From Gammaproteobacteria bacterium RIFCSPHIGHO2_12_FULL_36_30 (lineage in GTDB: Bacteria > Pseudomonadota > Gammaproteobacteria > Coxiellales > Coxiellaceae): a stretch of DNA of 64,000 bases. The position numbers and the translations under genes are program-made. This document shows, piece by piece, positions 34,940 through 44,861 of the stretch. Where the stretch lies: contig MGXU01000010.1 of NCBI GenBank assembly GCA_001801815.1, positions 186,001-250,000 of the forward strand, given 5' to 3'. Below the pieces are notes generated by a model, which made no database searches, had not been told where the DNA came from, and saw nothing but the letters and a program-made list of their open reading frames with translations. Numbering within the stretch: the stretch's first letter is position 1; each line of letters begins with the position of its first letter.

Positions 34940-37900
34940 TCATGTTCCGCGGGAAGCTTGGGCTAAATCAAATAATTCACGAATCGCAACTGAGACAATT
35001 GAAAAATCAGTAATCTCTTCGCTACGCAAATCAGTTAAAATAATACGCCATCTTGCAATTAAATCACGATATTTTTCCAACCATGCATCAACACGCTCAA
35101 TCGGATCTTTGGTCGGTACATCAAGCGCAATTACGCTTGCAGTTAATTCACGCTGTATCCAATCCAAATCACCTTTAAATGCAGCTTTTGCTAACACGGA
35201 CCAACGATGCGTTACAGGATGATCATTAATTTTATCGCGAAACCAATGCAAATCTAAACGATCGACCAACATAAAATAGATTTGCGCAACTTGATACACA
35301 TCGGTTTCGCGCGCATCTGCTGCTTCAATAATATTTAATGCATGATACATCGATCGCACACTTGCAATTTTTGTTGCAATTTCTTCTGGCACTTGCGCAG
35401 CAATTAATTGTTCTTTGCGCGCATCAACATCTTCTTTATCGCTGCCTAATAATAATTTTGGTAAACGTTTATATAATCCTTGAATATGCGGCTCAAAATG
35501 CGGAACCATATTTTCAATTGACATTTGTTCGCGCGCATTACGCAATAACCAACGTGTCGCGCGACGCACTAATCGTATCACTTCATCCAACATTTGATAT
35601 TGCAATAACATCTCAACGCGATAATCTAATCCTTCAATATCAGAAATCATTTCAGCAACATCAAAAATATCATAAGCAATAAAAAATGCGCGCACGATTG
35701 CACTGATTGATGCGCCCGTTTCATCTAACATTTGATATACAAATGTAATGCCCATGTGCGACACCAAATGATTACTCAATTGCGTCGCTAAAAGTTCATG
35801 ACGTAAACGATGATGAAAAATTTGTTCGCTGTATTTTTTACACAGTACAGTTGGAAATGCATTTTTCATATATTCTTTCAGTGATGCATCATCTATTAAA
35901 TCAGATTGCAGAATATCTTCTTTTAAAATAATTTTGCTATAAGATAACAACACAGAAATTTCTGGGCGCGTTAAACCTAAATCATTTGCGCGACGTTCCA
36001 ATAAAGTTTTTGAATCTGGCAAAAATTCTAGTGCGCGATTAATTCTGCCGTTTTGTTCTTGCACATCTAAATAACGCATATACAAACTAATATGTTTTGG
36101 TGATAACAAACTTAAAAAACTCACCGATTGATTTTGATGATAATTATTTTGCAATACTAAATTTGCAACTTCATCTGTCATGGATGCTAATAATTCATTA
36201 CGTTGTTTTTCAGTGAGGTCACCTGATTCAACAATGGTATTCAATAAAATTTTAATATTGACTTCGTGGTCAGAACAATCAACTCCGGCAGAATTATCGA
36301 TAAAATCCGTATTCATTAATCCGCCAAGCAAAGCGTATTCAATTCGTCCTAATTGTGTGAATCCTAAATTACCACCTTCAACAACAACACGTGAACGCAA
36401 ATCAGCGCCATTTACACGCACAGAATCATTTGTTCGATCACCTACGTCTGCATTCGTTTCTTCTGCTGCTTTAACATAAGTTCCAATTCCACCGTTCCAA
36501 ATCATATCGACAGGCGCTTTTAAAATTGCACGAATTAATTCATTGGGTGCAAGACGATCATCTGCGATATCCAATAATGCCTTTATTTCAGGCGAAATTG
36601 GGATATATTTTGCTGCACGAGAAAATACACCGCCACCTTGTGAAATTAAATCGGTGCGATAATCTGCCCACGTTGAACGCGGCAATGCAAACATGCGTTG
36701 ACGTTCTTCAAAACTTTTTTGTGGATTGGGTGTTGGATCAATAAAAATATGCATGTGGTTAAATGCGGCAACTAATTTTAAATGTGCCGATAGCAATACA
36801 CCATTTCCAAAAACGTCACCACTTAAATCACCGATGCCAACAACTGTAATTTCAGCGTTATCAACATTGATATTTAATCCCTGAAAATGTCTTTCAGCAG
36901 AAACCCACGCGCCTCGCGCAGTGATTCCCATTTTTTTATGATCGTATCCAGTCGATCCGCCTGATGCAAATGCATCACCTAACCAAAAATGATTATCGAT
37001 CGCAATTTGATTTGCAATATCAGAAAAAGTTGCCGTACCTTTATCTGCCGCAACAACAAAATAAGGATCAAATTCATCGTAGCAAACTGTTTGTGCTGGA
37101 CGCACAGTATCTAATCCAACAATATTATCAGTAATATCTAAAAGCGCTTGAATAAAGCCTTTATAGCATGCGATTCCTTCTTGCATAATTTCATCACGCG
37201 TTCCATTGATCGGTAAATTTTTTGGAACAAAACCACCTTTCGCACCAGACGGCACAATCACTGCATTTTTTACTTGTTGCGCTTTCATTAATCCTAACAC
37301 TTCTGTTCTGAAATCTTCACGACGATCTGACCAACGCAAACCACCACGCGCAACTTTCGCCATTCGCAAGTGCACACCTTCAAAACGTGGTGAATAAACA
37401 AAGATTTCAAACTTTGGTAAAGGTAATGGCATTTCTGGAATTTTTTCTGGCGATAATTTAAATGATAAATTAACTTTGCATTTATTTGTCGCATCACATT
37501 GATAAAAATTCGTGCGCAGTGTTGCTTTTATTACAAATAAAACACGTCTAAAAATGCGATCTTCATCGAGTAAAATAACATCTTCAATTTGTTTGTTAAT
37601 TTTTGTTTCGATAGATTCGATAGTGATATCAGAAGATTGTTTTGCAGGATCAAATAAGCGATGAAATAATTCAACAAAAGTTTTTGCGATCAGCGGGTAT
37701 TTTAAAAATGTTTCTGAAACATATTGTGGGCTATACGTAAATCCTGTTTGACGCAAATATTTTGTATATGCGCGCAAAACAGCTACTTCGCGCCAACTTA
37801 ATTGTGCTTCTAAAACCAAAGCATTTAATAAATCATTTTCAGCATTACCCAACCAAATATGATTAAATGCTTCTTGAAATAAAGTGTGTGCTGTTTCGAT

Positions 37901-39796
37901 ATCAAATGAAGATTCTTTTGCAAACACCATGTCAAAATCATTAATCCAAACTTGACGTCCTTCTTTAAATGTTAATTGATAAGGTCGCTCTTCAATCACG
38001 CGCAATCCCATATTTTCTAAAATGGGTAATGCGTCAGATAATGGAACTGTTTGGTCATAGCGAAATAATTTAAATTTAATTTCTTGCGGTGTTGAACCAG
38101 ATGGACGATATAAACTCATGCCTAATGTGTCGGATAATTTCAACGCTTCGATATGTTCAATATCAATTACAGAATGCATCGGTGAAAATGCTTCGCGATA
38201 TCCAGCAGAAAATGCATTTCCATATTTACTGACAATTTGATTGCCACGCTCTTCGCCAAAATAATCGAGCGCTGCTTCTTTAAATCCATCTTGCCATGAT
38301 TTTGCAACAAGACTTAAACGCAACAATAAATCATCTAAATTATATTCCAATTTCTTTTTGGGTTCGACGCGAATAATGTAATGAATGCGAGTTAAAATTG
38401 GCGTGTAAAAATAAGTTGAATAACTAACATTAATTCCATGAAATGTTTCCATCAACACATCTTGTATACGCACAATTAATTGCGAATTAAAATTATCGCG
38501 CGGCACAAATACCAAGCATGAAACATAACGACCATATGCATCTTCACGCACAAAAGCGCTTATTTTACGGCGATCTTGTAAATTTAAAATACCTGTCGTG
38601 ATTCGATATAAATCATCTGTTGTTGCTTGAAATAAATCATCACGCGGAAAAGTTTCTAAAATATTCATTAAATCTTTGCCGGCATGACTTTTAGGCGGCA
38701 ATCCTGATTTTTCCATTACAGAAACAACTTTGTGACGTAAAAAAGGAATTTGTTTCGGATGACTGTTATACGCCGTTGACGTATACATTCCAAGAATGCG
38801 GCGTTCACCAATCAATTGCCCTGCTTTATCGAATTGTTTAATGCCAATATAATCTGTATAAACTTGTCGATGGACAGACGAAACAGTATTTGTTTTAGAA
38901 ATGACGAGTAATTGTTTTGGCGACAACATGGATTCGCGCGCGAGATCGGGCATTTCAGAAAATAATCGCGTCACTTTACTTTGCGATTCATCACGTAAAA
39001 CGCCAAGACCTGATTTTGGAATTAAACACAACGCCATCGCATCGCCTTTGCCAGTGACTTTATAATCACGTACACCTAAGAAAGTAAATTGACCATCCAA
39101 CAACCATTCTAAAAATGCGATTGACTCATCTACTTCTTCTTGCGGTAAAATTGCAGGCGATTTTTTCAGTGCGTCAATAGATTCTTGCACTCGTTTTTGC
39201 ATCGGCAACCAATCTTGCACCACTACTTTCACATCAGACAAAACGCGGCGAATATTTTCTTCGATCATTAATAAAATTTTGGGATCAGTTTGACGATCAA
39301 TTTCCATGTAAACGGGCGATTCAATTGTTTCGGCCGCATGCTTTTTTTCTGCATTATAAGCATCAACACTTACAACTAATCCATTGATATCTCTACATAT
39401 TTTCATCCCACCCATATAAATCATCAGATGAACCGTAAAATTTAGACGATTCATTTCCATTTGCATGCTATCCACTATGAACGGCATATCTTCCATCATG
39501 ACTTCGATAACCGTGTGAGTGGTATGCCAGCCGTCACGTTCTAAATCAGGATTAAACACGCGAATATGCATGGTTTGCTTTTCATGACTGCAAACCAACA
39601 TCCACTGCGAATATGCCATGCCGAATAATTCAGTCACGGAACGTTGTTTTAAGTCATTTTCAGAGGCATGCGAATAAAATAAACGTACAAAATTAGAGAA
39701 TAAAACATACTGTTTTTCGTCATGAATTTGTGTTTTTGCGTGCTCCGTGACGTTGGCGATTAAAGATTTAATTGATGGGCGATCTGCAATGGGCAT
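34940..39796 (-). CDS. gdhB: NAD-specific glutamate dehydrogenase, large (180-kDa) type
   Basis: 1618 residues, the normal size of the GDH-180 class found in Pseudomonas, Legionella and relatives. Long N-terminal ACT-like regulatory segments (about 1-700) precede the catalytic domain, where K-V-A-R-G-G-L-R-W-S-D-R-R-E-D-F-R-T and P-S-G-A-K-G-G-F-V hold substrate Lys residues, followed by the NAD-binding region. It oxidises glutamate to 2-oxoglutarate and ammonia and feeds amino-acid carbon to the citric acid cycle. It is large enough to dominate this part of the window and is divergent from the two-component genes. Confidence 0.97.
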   Translation of the reverse strand: MPIADRPSIKSLIANVTEHAKTQIHDEKQYVLFSNFVRLFYSHASENDLKQRSVTELFGMAYSQWMLVCSHEKQTMHIRVFNPDLERDGWHTTHTVIEVMMEDMPFIVDSMQMEMNRLNFTVHLMIYMGGMKICRDINGLVVSVDAYNAEKKHAAETIESPVYMEIDRQTDPKILLMIEENIRRVLSDVKVVVQDWLPMQKRVQESIDALKKSPAILPQEEVDESIAFLEWLLDGQFTFLGVRDYKVTGKGDAMALCLIPKSGLGVLRDESQSKVTRLFSEMPDLARESMLSPKQLLVISKTNTVSSVHRQVYTDYIGIKQFDKAGQLIGERRILGMYTSTAYNSHPKQIPFLRHKVVSVMEKSGLPPKSHAGKDLMNILETFPRDDLFQATTDDLYRITTGILNLQDRRKISAFVREDAYGRYVSCLVFVPRDNFNSQLIVRIQDVLMETFHGINVSYSTYFYTPILTRIHYIIRVEPKKKLEYNLDDLLLRLSLVAKSWQDGFKEAALDYFGEERGNQIVSKYGNAFSAGYREAFSPMHSVIDIEHIEALKLSDTLGMSLYRPSGSTPQEIKFKLFRYDQTVPLSDALPILENMGLRVIEERPYQLTFKEGRQVWINDFDMVFAKESSFDIETAHTLFQEAFNHIWLGNAENDLLNALVLEAQLSWREVAVLRAYTKYLRQTGFTYSPQYVSETFLKYPLIAKTFVELFHRLFDPAKQSSDITIESIETKINKQIEDVILLDEDRIFRRVLFVIKATLRTNFYQCDATNKCKVNLSFKLSPEKIPEMPLPLPKFEIFVYSPRFEGVHLRMAKVARGGLRWSDRREDFRTEVLGLMKAQQVKNAVIVPSGAKGGFVPKNLPINGTRDEIMQEGIACYKGFIQALLDITDNIVGLDTVRPAQTVCYDEFDPYFVVAADKGTATFSDIANQIAIDNHFWLGDAFASGGSTGYDHKKMGITARGAWVSAERHFQGLNINVDNAEITVVGIGDLSGDVFGNGVLLSAHLKLVAAFNHMHIFIDPTPNPQKSFEERQRMFALPRSTWADYRTDLISQGGGVFSRAAKYIPISPEIKALLDIADDRLAPNELIRAILKAPVDMIWNGGIGTYVKAAEETNADVGDRTNDSVRVNGADLRSRVVVEGGNLGFTQLGRIEYALLGGLMNTDFIDNSAGVDCSDHEVNIKILLNTIVESGDLTEKQRNELLASMTDEVANLVLQNNYHQNQSVSFLSLLSPKHISLYMRYLDVQEQNGRINRALEFLPDSKTLLERRANDLGLTRPEISVLLSYSKIILKEDILQSDLIDDASLKEYMKNAFPTVLCKKYSEQIFHHRLRHELLATQLSNHLVSHMGITFVYQMLDETGASISAIVRAFFIAYDIFDVAEMISDIEGLDYRVEMLLQYQMLDEVIRLVRRATRWLLRNAREQMSIENMVPHFEPHIQGLYKRLPKLLLGSDKEDVDARKEQLIAAQVPEEIATKIASVRSMYHALNIIEAADARETDVYQVAQIYFMLVDRLDLHWFRDKINDHPVTHRWSVLAKAAFKGDLDWIQRELTASVIALDVPTKDPIERVDAWLEKYRDLIARWRIILTDLRSEEITDFSIVSVAIRELFDLAQASRGT

Positions 39797-39914
39797 AATG
39801 TACCTTTAGCTAATTTTATGAGTATAGAATAAAAATTGAATATTGCACGATCCTTCAGCTTCGCGATTTTATCACGAGCTTTAAAAACGCTCAAACACTA
39901 TCGAAACAGCATGA

Positions 39915-39941
39915 CTTTACGTATCATAGCAATATGTAAAG
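39915..39941. promoter_or_regulatory. Inverted repeat upstream of the two-component operon
   Basis: CTTTACGTAT (39915-39924) and ATATGTAAAG (39932-39941), one mismatch, spacer of seven. It lies 19 bases before the response-regulator start, where an autoregulatory operator of an OmpR-type regulator would be expected. GGGGGTG directly precedes the ATG. Confidence 0.45.
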
Positions 39942-39959
39942 TAGATTTTTGGGGGTGAC

Positions 39960-40640
39960 ATGCGCGTCTTATTGGTTGAAGATGATGAATTGCTTGGTGA
40001 TGGCATTTGTTCTGGGCTCAAACATTATGGACACACCGTCGATTGGGTAAAAGATGGTAAATCCGCTTACGAAGCGTTATCTCATCAACAAGAAAATTTT
40101 GATGTCGTAGTATTGGATTTGGGATTACCCAAAATGTCAGGCTTGGATATTTTACGCCGCATTCGCGAAAAAAATATTCCAGTTCCCGTTTTAATTCTCA
40201 CTGCAAAAGATACAGTTGAATCACGCGTGCAAGGATTAGATGCTGGCGCTGATGATTATTTATTAAAACCATTTGACCTTGATGAATTGTGCGCACGTTT
40301 ACGCGCACTGCAACGTCGCTCTAAATCGCGCTCACAACCTGTTCTTGTACACGGTGATATTACAATCGATCCTGCTGCGCATATCGTTACACTGAAAGGC
40401 GAATCAGTAACATTATCGCGACGTGAATTTACATTGCTTCAAAAGTTATTAGAAAATGCAGGCAGAGTTATTTCGCGTGATCAATTAAATCAAACATTGT
40501 ATGGTTGGGGCGAAAACATCGATAGCAATGCATTAGAAGTGCATATTCATAATTTGCGTAAACGATTTGGATCAAAACTCATTCGCACAATTCGCGGTGT
40601 GGGTTATATGATTAAAGCGCTTCAAGAAGAAAAATTCTAA
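39960..40640 (+). CDS. OmpR-family response regulator (QseB/PmrA-like)
   Basis: 226 residues. The receiver domain (1-118) has the acidic pair E7-D8-D9, phosphoacceptor D53 (V-V-L-D-L-G-L-P), and Lys in L-L-K-P-F. The C-terminal winged helix (about 128-220) has L-S-R-R-E-F-T-L-L and N-A-L-E-V-H-I-H-N-L-R-K-R-F. These last signatures place it with the QseB/PmrA/TctD type. The stop codon overlaps the sensor start by one base (TAATG). Confidence 0.93.
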   Translation: MRVLLVEDDELLGDGICSGLKHYGHTVDWVKDGKSAYEALSHQQENFDVVVLDLGLPKMSGLDILRRIREKNIPVPVLILTAKDTVESRVQGLDAGADDYLLKPFDLDELCARLRALQRRSKSRSQPVLVHGDITIDPAAHIVTLKGESVTLSRREFTLLQKLLENAGRVISRDQLNQTLYGWGENIDSNALEVHIHNLRKRFGSKLIRTIRGVGYMIKALQEEKF

Positions 40641-42040
40641 TGACGCCGTCAATAAGAACGTATTTATTAATAAACTTATTGTTGAGTGTAACACTCATCA
40701 CATCGCTCGCCATCATCGGTAATTTATTTCTCGCACATCAAGATATTGAATTGCAACTTGATGCACAATTAATTCGAACAACATTGCGCATGCAAGCAGT
40801 ATTTTCAGTCCCGGTAAATATGCGTGAATTAAATATCATTCAACATCGTTTAGCAGTGGAAAATCAGCATTTAGATGAATTAAAAAATATTCCCGGATTA
40901 AAATCAGAAGCAATCGAGCAAGCATCTAAAAATTTAGAATTTCAAATTTGGAGTCCAAAAGGAAAATTATTATTGCATTCGCAAAATGCATTATTAACTC
41001 CATTTTCAAATGGTAAAGTCGGATTATCCACTTTGTGGACACACGGTCACACTTGGCGTGTTAGCACAGGTTATAATCACAGCAATCATTTAACGGTGAT
41101 GGTTGCGGAACGTTCGAATTATCGGCAAGAATTAGAAAATCGATTAACGCAAGATTCAATTGTTGTAATGTTAATTACCTATCCATTTTTAGGATTTTTA
41201 ATTTGGGTAATTGTCGGACGCGGTTTAGATACATTGCGTCGTGTTGCACGTGAAGTGCATCAACGTGCACCATCTTATTTGGAACCTGTGGATTTAGAAT
41301 CTGTTCCATCTGAAATTGAACCGCTTGTTTCGGAATTAAATAGTTTATTTCGCAGATTACAAGCTGCATTTGAAAGAGAAAAAAGATTTACCGCTGATGC
41401 TGCGCATGAATTAAAAACACCGCTTGCGGCGCTCAGCACACAAGCACAAGTTGCACTGCGCACAACAACGGATGAAGAAAAAAAAGAAGCGCTGTTGAAA
41501 GTTTTGTTTGGTGTGCGACGCAGCACACACGTTATTCAGCAATTATTAACCTTAAGTCGCATGGAACCTGAAGCAGGATTAACAGATACAACATCAGTAA
41601 ACATTGCAAAACAAGCTGCAGAAGTAATTGGCATGCTTGCACCTTCTGCAATTGAAAAAAATATTGAATTAGAATTATTAGCGCCAGATTGTAAAGCAAC
41701 CATTAAAGGAAATATTACAGCAATTGATATTTTAATTCGTAATTTAGTGGATAATGCAATTCGCTATTCACCGCCCGATAGTTTAGTTTGTATTGATATT
41801 AAAGAAGATGAAAAACATGTCACATTCATTGTGCGCGACAATGGTCCCGGCATTCCTGAAAAATTACACAAGCGTGTTTTTGAGCGTTTCTTTCGTATCA
41901 TTGGAAATAATGCAATGGGCAGCGGTCTAGGATTAAGTATCGTACAACAAATTGCAAAATTACATCATGCAGAAATTGAATTACATACGCCGGAATCTGG
42001 AATAGGCGCAGAATTTAGAGTTATTTTTCCGAGGGAATAA
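40640..42040 (+). CDS. Membrane sensor histidine kinase (QseC/PmrB-like)
   Basis: 466 residues. Two membrane segments (about 9-30 and 172-193) enclose a periplasmic sensor region, followed by HAMP-like linker, dimerisation/phosphoacceptor helix (D-A-A-H-E-L-K-T-P-L-A-A-L) and ATPase domain. N box N-L-V-D-N-A-I-R-Y-S, G1 V-R-D-N-G-P-G-I-P, G2 G-S-G-L-G-L-S-I-V. All motifs are intact, so it should be a working kinase for the preceding regulator. The stimulus is not evident. Confidence 0.93.
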   Translation: MTPSIRTYLLINLLLSVTLITSLAIIGNLFLAHQDIELQLDAQLIRTTLRMQAVFSVPVNMRELNIIQHRLAVENQHLDELKNIPGLKSEAIEQASKNLEFQIWSPKGKLLLHSQNALLTPFSNGKVGLSTLWTHGHTWRVSTGYNHSNHLTVMVAERSNYRQELENRLTQDSIVVMLITYPFLGFLIWVIVGRGLDTLRRVAREVHQRAPSYLEPVDLESVPSEIEPLVSELNSLFRRLQAAFEREKRFTADAAHELKTPLAALSTQAQVALRTTTDEEKKEALLKVLFGVRRSTHVIQQLLTLSRMEPEAGLTDTTSVNIAKQAAEVIGMLAPSAIEKNIELELLAPDCKATIKGNITAIDILIRNLVDNAIRYSPPDSLVCIDIKEDEKHVTFIVRDNGPGIPEKLHKRVFERFFRIIGNNAMGSGLGLSIVQQIAKLHHAEIELHTPESGIGAEFRVIFPRE

Positions 42041-42073
42041 TAGTTTTTGTGTGATAACACGCAATATTTTGCG

Positions 42074-42189
42074 TAACACAGAAGCCCGCGTGCAATGTTA
42101 AAGTCACATCAGCGTTTTGCATTTAGTACAATATCACAGAAGCCCGCGTGCAATTCGCGCAGCGAATGGAACAAGGGCGTTTTGCAGTA
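42074..42189. repeat. REP doublet, inverted orientation, left flank of RAYT gene
   Basis: Two units: a degenerate one at 42074-42122 and a canonical one at 42135-42189 (CACAGAAGCCCGCGTGCAAT, centre ATTCGC-GCA-GCGAAT, GGAACAAGGGCGTTTTGCAG). It is the inverse complement of the doublet at 42774-42895, unit for unit, including the linker TACTAAATGCAAAACGCTGA seen on that side. Confidence 0.9.
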
Positions 42190-42249
42190 AATTATAATTT
42201 CGCGCAAAACACGGTGTTGCAAAATAATTAATACTGCTATATTTACAGC

Positions 42250-42762
42250 ATGAAAACAGAAGACAAAATTCCATTAGCTTATTTTATTACATTCAGAACA
42301 TATGCAACTTGGTTGCACGGTGATGAACGATCCAGCGTCAGTCGCACTCGTAATAAAGTTGGCACACCTAAAATTCACCCCAATAAAAATCTAGAAACAC
42401 AAATGCAAGCACTACAAAAAGATGAATGCGTTATATTATCGCGTGAACATGGCGATGTAATTCGAGAAGCAACCGTTAATTTATGCAATAAAAATAATTG
42501 GCGATTATATGCAATGCATATTAGATCAAATCACGTTCATCTCACCATAAAAGCAGATGATGAACCCGAAAAAATGATGACGAAAATAAAATCAAACGCA
42601 ACATTTGCGCTGCGAAAAAAATGTGGGTTTGCAGTTGATCAGAAAATATGGTCAAGACATGGTAGTACAAAATATATTTGGACGCCGGAATCGTTGTATT
42701 ACACTTCGGATTATACAACGGAATGTCAGGGGCAAAAGATGGCGTATTATTTTAATTTGTAG
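42250..42762 (+). mobile_element. REP-associated tyrosine transposase (RAYT), Y1/IS200-like
   Basis: 170 residues. The N-terminal motif Y-F-I-T-F-R-T-Y-A-T-W-L-H-G-D-E-R is typical of this transposase group. The metal-binding HUH motif is N-H-V-H-L-T-I (His95, His97). Candidate catalytic tyrosines are Tyr150, Tyr151 and Tyr155. Such enzymes nick single-stranded DNA at REP hairpins. The gene is bracketed by mirror-image REP doublets (42074-42189 and 42774-42895), the classic RAYT arrangement, and copies of the same REP are scattered through the window. It appears intact. Coding gene in its own right. Confidence 0.9.
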
Positions 42763-42773
42763 TTAATCATAAT

Positions 42774-42895
42774 TCACTGCAAAACGCCCTTGTTCCATTC
42801 GCTGCGCGAATTGCACGCGGGCTTCTGTGACATTGCACTAAATGCAAAACGCTGATGTGAATGTTAACATTTTGCATGCGGGCTTCTGTGACATT
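42774..42895. repeat. REP doublet, direct orientation, right flank of RAYT gene
   Basis: Canonical unit 42774-42834 (TTCACTGCAAAACGCCCTTG, centre ATTCGC-TGC-GCGAAT, CACGCGGGCTTCTGTGACAT) followed by a second unit 42840-42895 with a different centre (AATGTTAACATT). A two-unit tandem of this sort in opposite arms is what REPIN elements look like. Confidence 0.9.
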
Positions 42896-42906
42896 GTGCC
42901 AATAAA

Positions 42907-43764
42907 TCATCTTGTCGCCAATGCTTGAAACAACGGTGCGTAATGATTTGTTGCGCTCCAGACATACCATCCATTTGCACCCGCATCATGCGCAGCTTTT
43001 ATTTCTGCTTTTATATACTGTGTTCTTTTTGTTGGCGATAAAAAGAATCGATAGTTATATGCTTCAATATAAGCATAAATTGCAACGCCTGGATGATTTT
43101 GTAATATTTTTTTCAACGATGCTACAGAGTTGAAAACAGTTTCATATGGACGATTGGAATGGAACACAAATGGTTCATAATGCGATGGATAAACCATCGG
43201 ACAAAATGCATTTACTGCAACAGCCAATGACGCAGGATCTTGACCAATTGTGTGCGCAGGTCGCAGTGTTGAAATTCCAAAAATATCCATTTGCAATAAT
43301 GTTGGCGATACTTCTTTTTTAAAATATTGCACGACTTTTAAAATATTTTTTGCTTTTTCTGGCGACGCAGGATTTTCAGAACGATAACGAATGTAATCTA
43401 ATTGAATTGCAGACGCACCTAAATTTTCAGCATATTTCGCTAAATTTAAACGTCTTTGCCAAATACTTTTATCAGTAACTTGTGCGTGCGTTCCGCCGTG
43501 CGGAAAAATAACAATGCGTGCGACGTAATGAATTCCATTTTGTATAACATTTTTTACACTGGCTGCGTATGATTTACTTTGACCATTTACATCAATGACA
43601 AATGTATCAATATTAAATTTTTTGGCTTGAGAAATTAAATACGCCATTTTTATTTTGTTTTGCGCTGTTGATTGCGTAATATAAATTCCACGACTGAAGG
43701 CGAAAATGTTGATGGAGAAAATAAATAGGAAAAATAGCGTAGTGTATTTTAATATGCGGTTCAT
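42907..43764 (-). CDS. Putative glycoside hydrolase (DUF4015-like TIM barrel)
   Basis: 285 residues from the ATG at 43764 (M-N-R-I-L-K-Y-T-T-L-F-F); the frame reaches 43818 by reading through a REP. The signal peptide (about 1-22) precedes a TIM-barrel resembling DUF4015 (GH13-like): R-G-I-Y-I-T, T-F-V-I-D-V-N-G-Q-S, I-Q-L-D-Y-I-R-Y-R, M-D-I-F-G, N-A-F-C-P-M-V-Y-P-S-H-Y, and G-W-Y-V-W-S-A. The D-Y-I-R-Y and C-P-M-V-Y-P-S-H-Y blocks are diagnostic. It is probably periplasmic. The substrate is unknown. Confidence 0.8.
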   Translation of the reverse strand: MNRILKYTTLFFLFIFSINIFAFSRGIYITQSTAQNKIKMAYLISQAKKFNIDTFVIDVNGQSKSYAASVKNVIQNGIHYVARIVIFPHGGTHAQVTDKSIWQRRLNLAKYAENLGASAIQLDYIRYRSENPASPEKAKNILKVVQYFKKEVSPTLLQMDIFGISTLRPAHTIGQDPASLAVAVNAFCPMVYPSHYEPFVFHSNRPYETVFNSVASLKKILQNHPGVAIYAYIEAYNYRFFLSPTKRTQYIKAEIKAAHDAGANGWYVWSATNHYAPLFQALATR

Positions 43765-43775
43765 AACTGTCCTTG

Positions 43776-43836
43776 TAGATGGGTTACTGCAAAACGCCCT
43801 TGTTACGCTACGCTTCACGCGGGCTTCCGTAACATC
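43776..43836. repeat. REP-like element, copy, overlapping the 3' end of pyrD
   Basis: GGGTTACTGCAAAACGCCCT, a short centre (TGTTACGCTACGCTTCA), then CGCGGGCTTCCGTAACATCG. It covers 43815-43836, the last seven codons of pyrD including the stop. Confidence 0.85.
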
Positions 43837-44816
43837 GCTCCCAGAATATCATCAATCACCTTCGGTCCGCGATAGATAAATCCAGTAAAAATTTGAAAGA
43901 GTTGCGCACCAGCATTTTGATATTCTAGCGCATCGTTTCCTGAAAAAATGCCGCCGCAGCCAATAATTGGTAACTTTTTCTCTGAAATTTCAGTGATATT
44001 GCGAATCATCTTCGTGCTTCGCTCGAATAATGGTTTGCCGCTTAATCCACCCACTTCGTTTCCATGTTTACAATTTGCAACTGCAGAATGATCAAGTGTT
44101 GTATTGGAAATCACTAAACCATCTATTTCACAATCTAAAATAGTTTGTACAAAAGCTTCGTAATTTTCTTTTGGTAAATCAACAGAAGTTTTTACCAATA
44201 ATGGAACATCACGATGATGCATGCCGGCTAGATTTTTTTTCGTATTACGCAATCCTTGTAATAAATTTTTTAAATATTGTTCAGATTGCAATTCACGCAA
44301 ACCTGGCGTGTTTGGTGATGAAATATTAACAACAATATAATCGACGTAAGGAAAAACTGCTTTTAAACACAGTTGATAATCTTCCAAGGCATTTTCTAGA
44401 CTAGTTTCTTTATTTTTTGTAATATTCACACCGAGAATTCCAGGCTCAATTCGCGTTTGCAATTTTGAAACTAATGCATCAAGTCCTGAATTACAAAATC
44501 CCATCCGATTAATAATTGCATTTTTTTCTGGGATGTGAAAAATTCTAGGTTTGGGATTTCCAGTTTGTGATTTGGGTGTTACTCCGCCAACCTCAACAAA
44601 TCCAAATCCCATGCGAAATAATGCATTAAAACAAGTTGCATTATTATCCCACCCTGCTGCTAATCCAACCGGATTTGGAAATGTTAATCCAAATACATTC
44701 ACTGGTTTTTGCTGCATTTTAGAGGAAAAATATTTTGAGTAACGTAATTGAATAAGGTATTTTGCTAATGTGTGTGCTTGTTCGGGATTAATTTTTAATA
44801 ATAATTTTTGCAGCAT
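43815..44816 (-). CDS. pyrD: Dihydroorotate dehydrogenase (quinone), class 2
   Basis: 333 residues, class 2 membrane-associated type. It oxidises dihydroorotate to orotate in pyrimidine synthesis and passes electrons to quinone. Motifs: F-G-L-T-F-P-N-P-V-G-L-A-A-G-W-D, F-V-E-V-G-G-V-T-P-K-S-Q-T-G-N-P-K-P-R, I-N-R-M-G-F-C-N-S-G, V-V-N-I-S-S-P-N-T-P-G-L-R with the catalytic Ser, G-G-L-S-G, and G-C-G-G-I. The last residues (M-L-R-K-P-A) are encoded by a REP element, so the native C-terminus may have been altered by its insertion. Confidence 0.96.
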   Translation of the reverse strand: MLQKLLLKINPEQAHTLAKYLIQLRYSKYFSSKMQQKPVNVFGLTFPNPVGLAAGWDNNATCFNALFRMGFGFVEVGGVTPKSQTGNPKPRIFHIPEKNAIINRMGFCNSGLDALVSKLQTRIEPGILGVNITKNKETSLENALEDYQLCLKAVFPYVDYIVVNISSPNTPGLRELQSEQYLKNLLQGLRNTKKNLAGMHHRDVPLLVKTSVDLPKENYEAFVQTILDCEIDGLVISNTTLDHSAVANCKHGNEVGGLSGKPLFERSTKMIRNITEISEKKLPIIGCGGIFSGNDALEYQNAGAQLFQIFTGFIYRGPKVIDDILGAMLRKPA

Positions 44817-44861
44817 AGTTATGTTCTATTAAAATTAAAATATAAATTAATAATATGTCTC

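Noticed and set aside
42250-42762. RAYT gene as a standard IS200/IS605 insertion sequence
   Set aside because: The flanks are REP doublets, not the left/right hairpin ends of IS200/IS605, and there is no tnpB.
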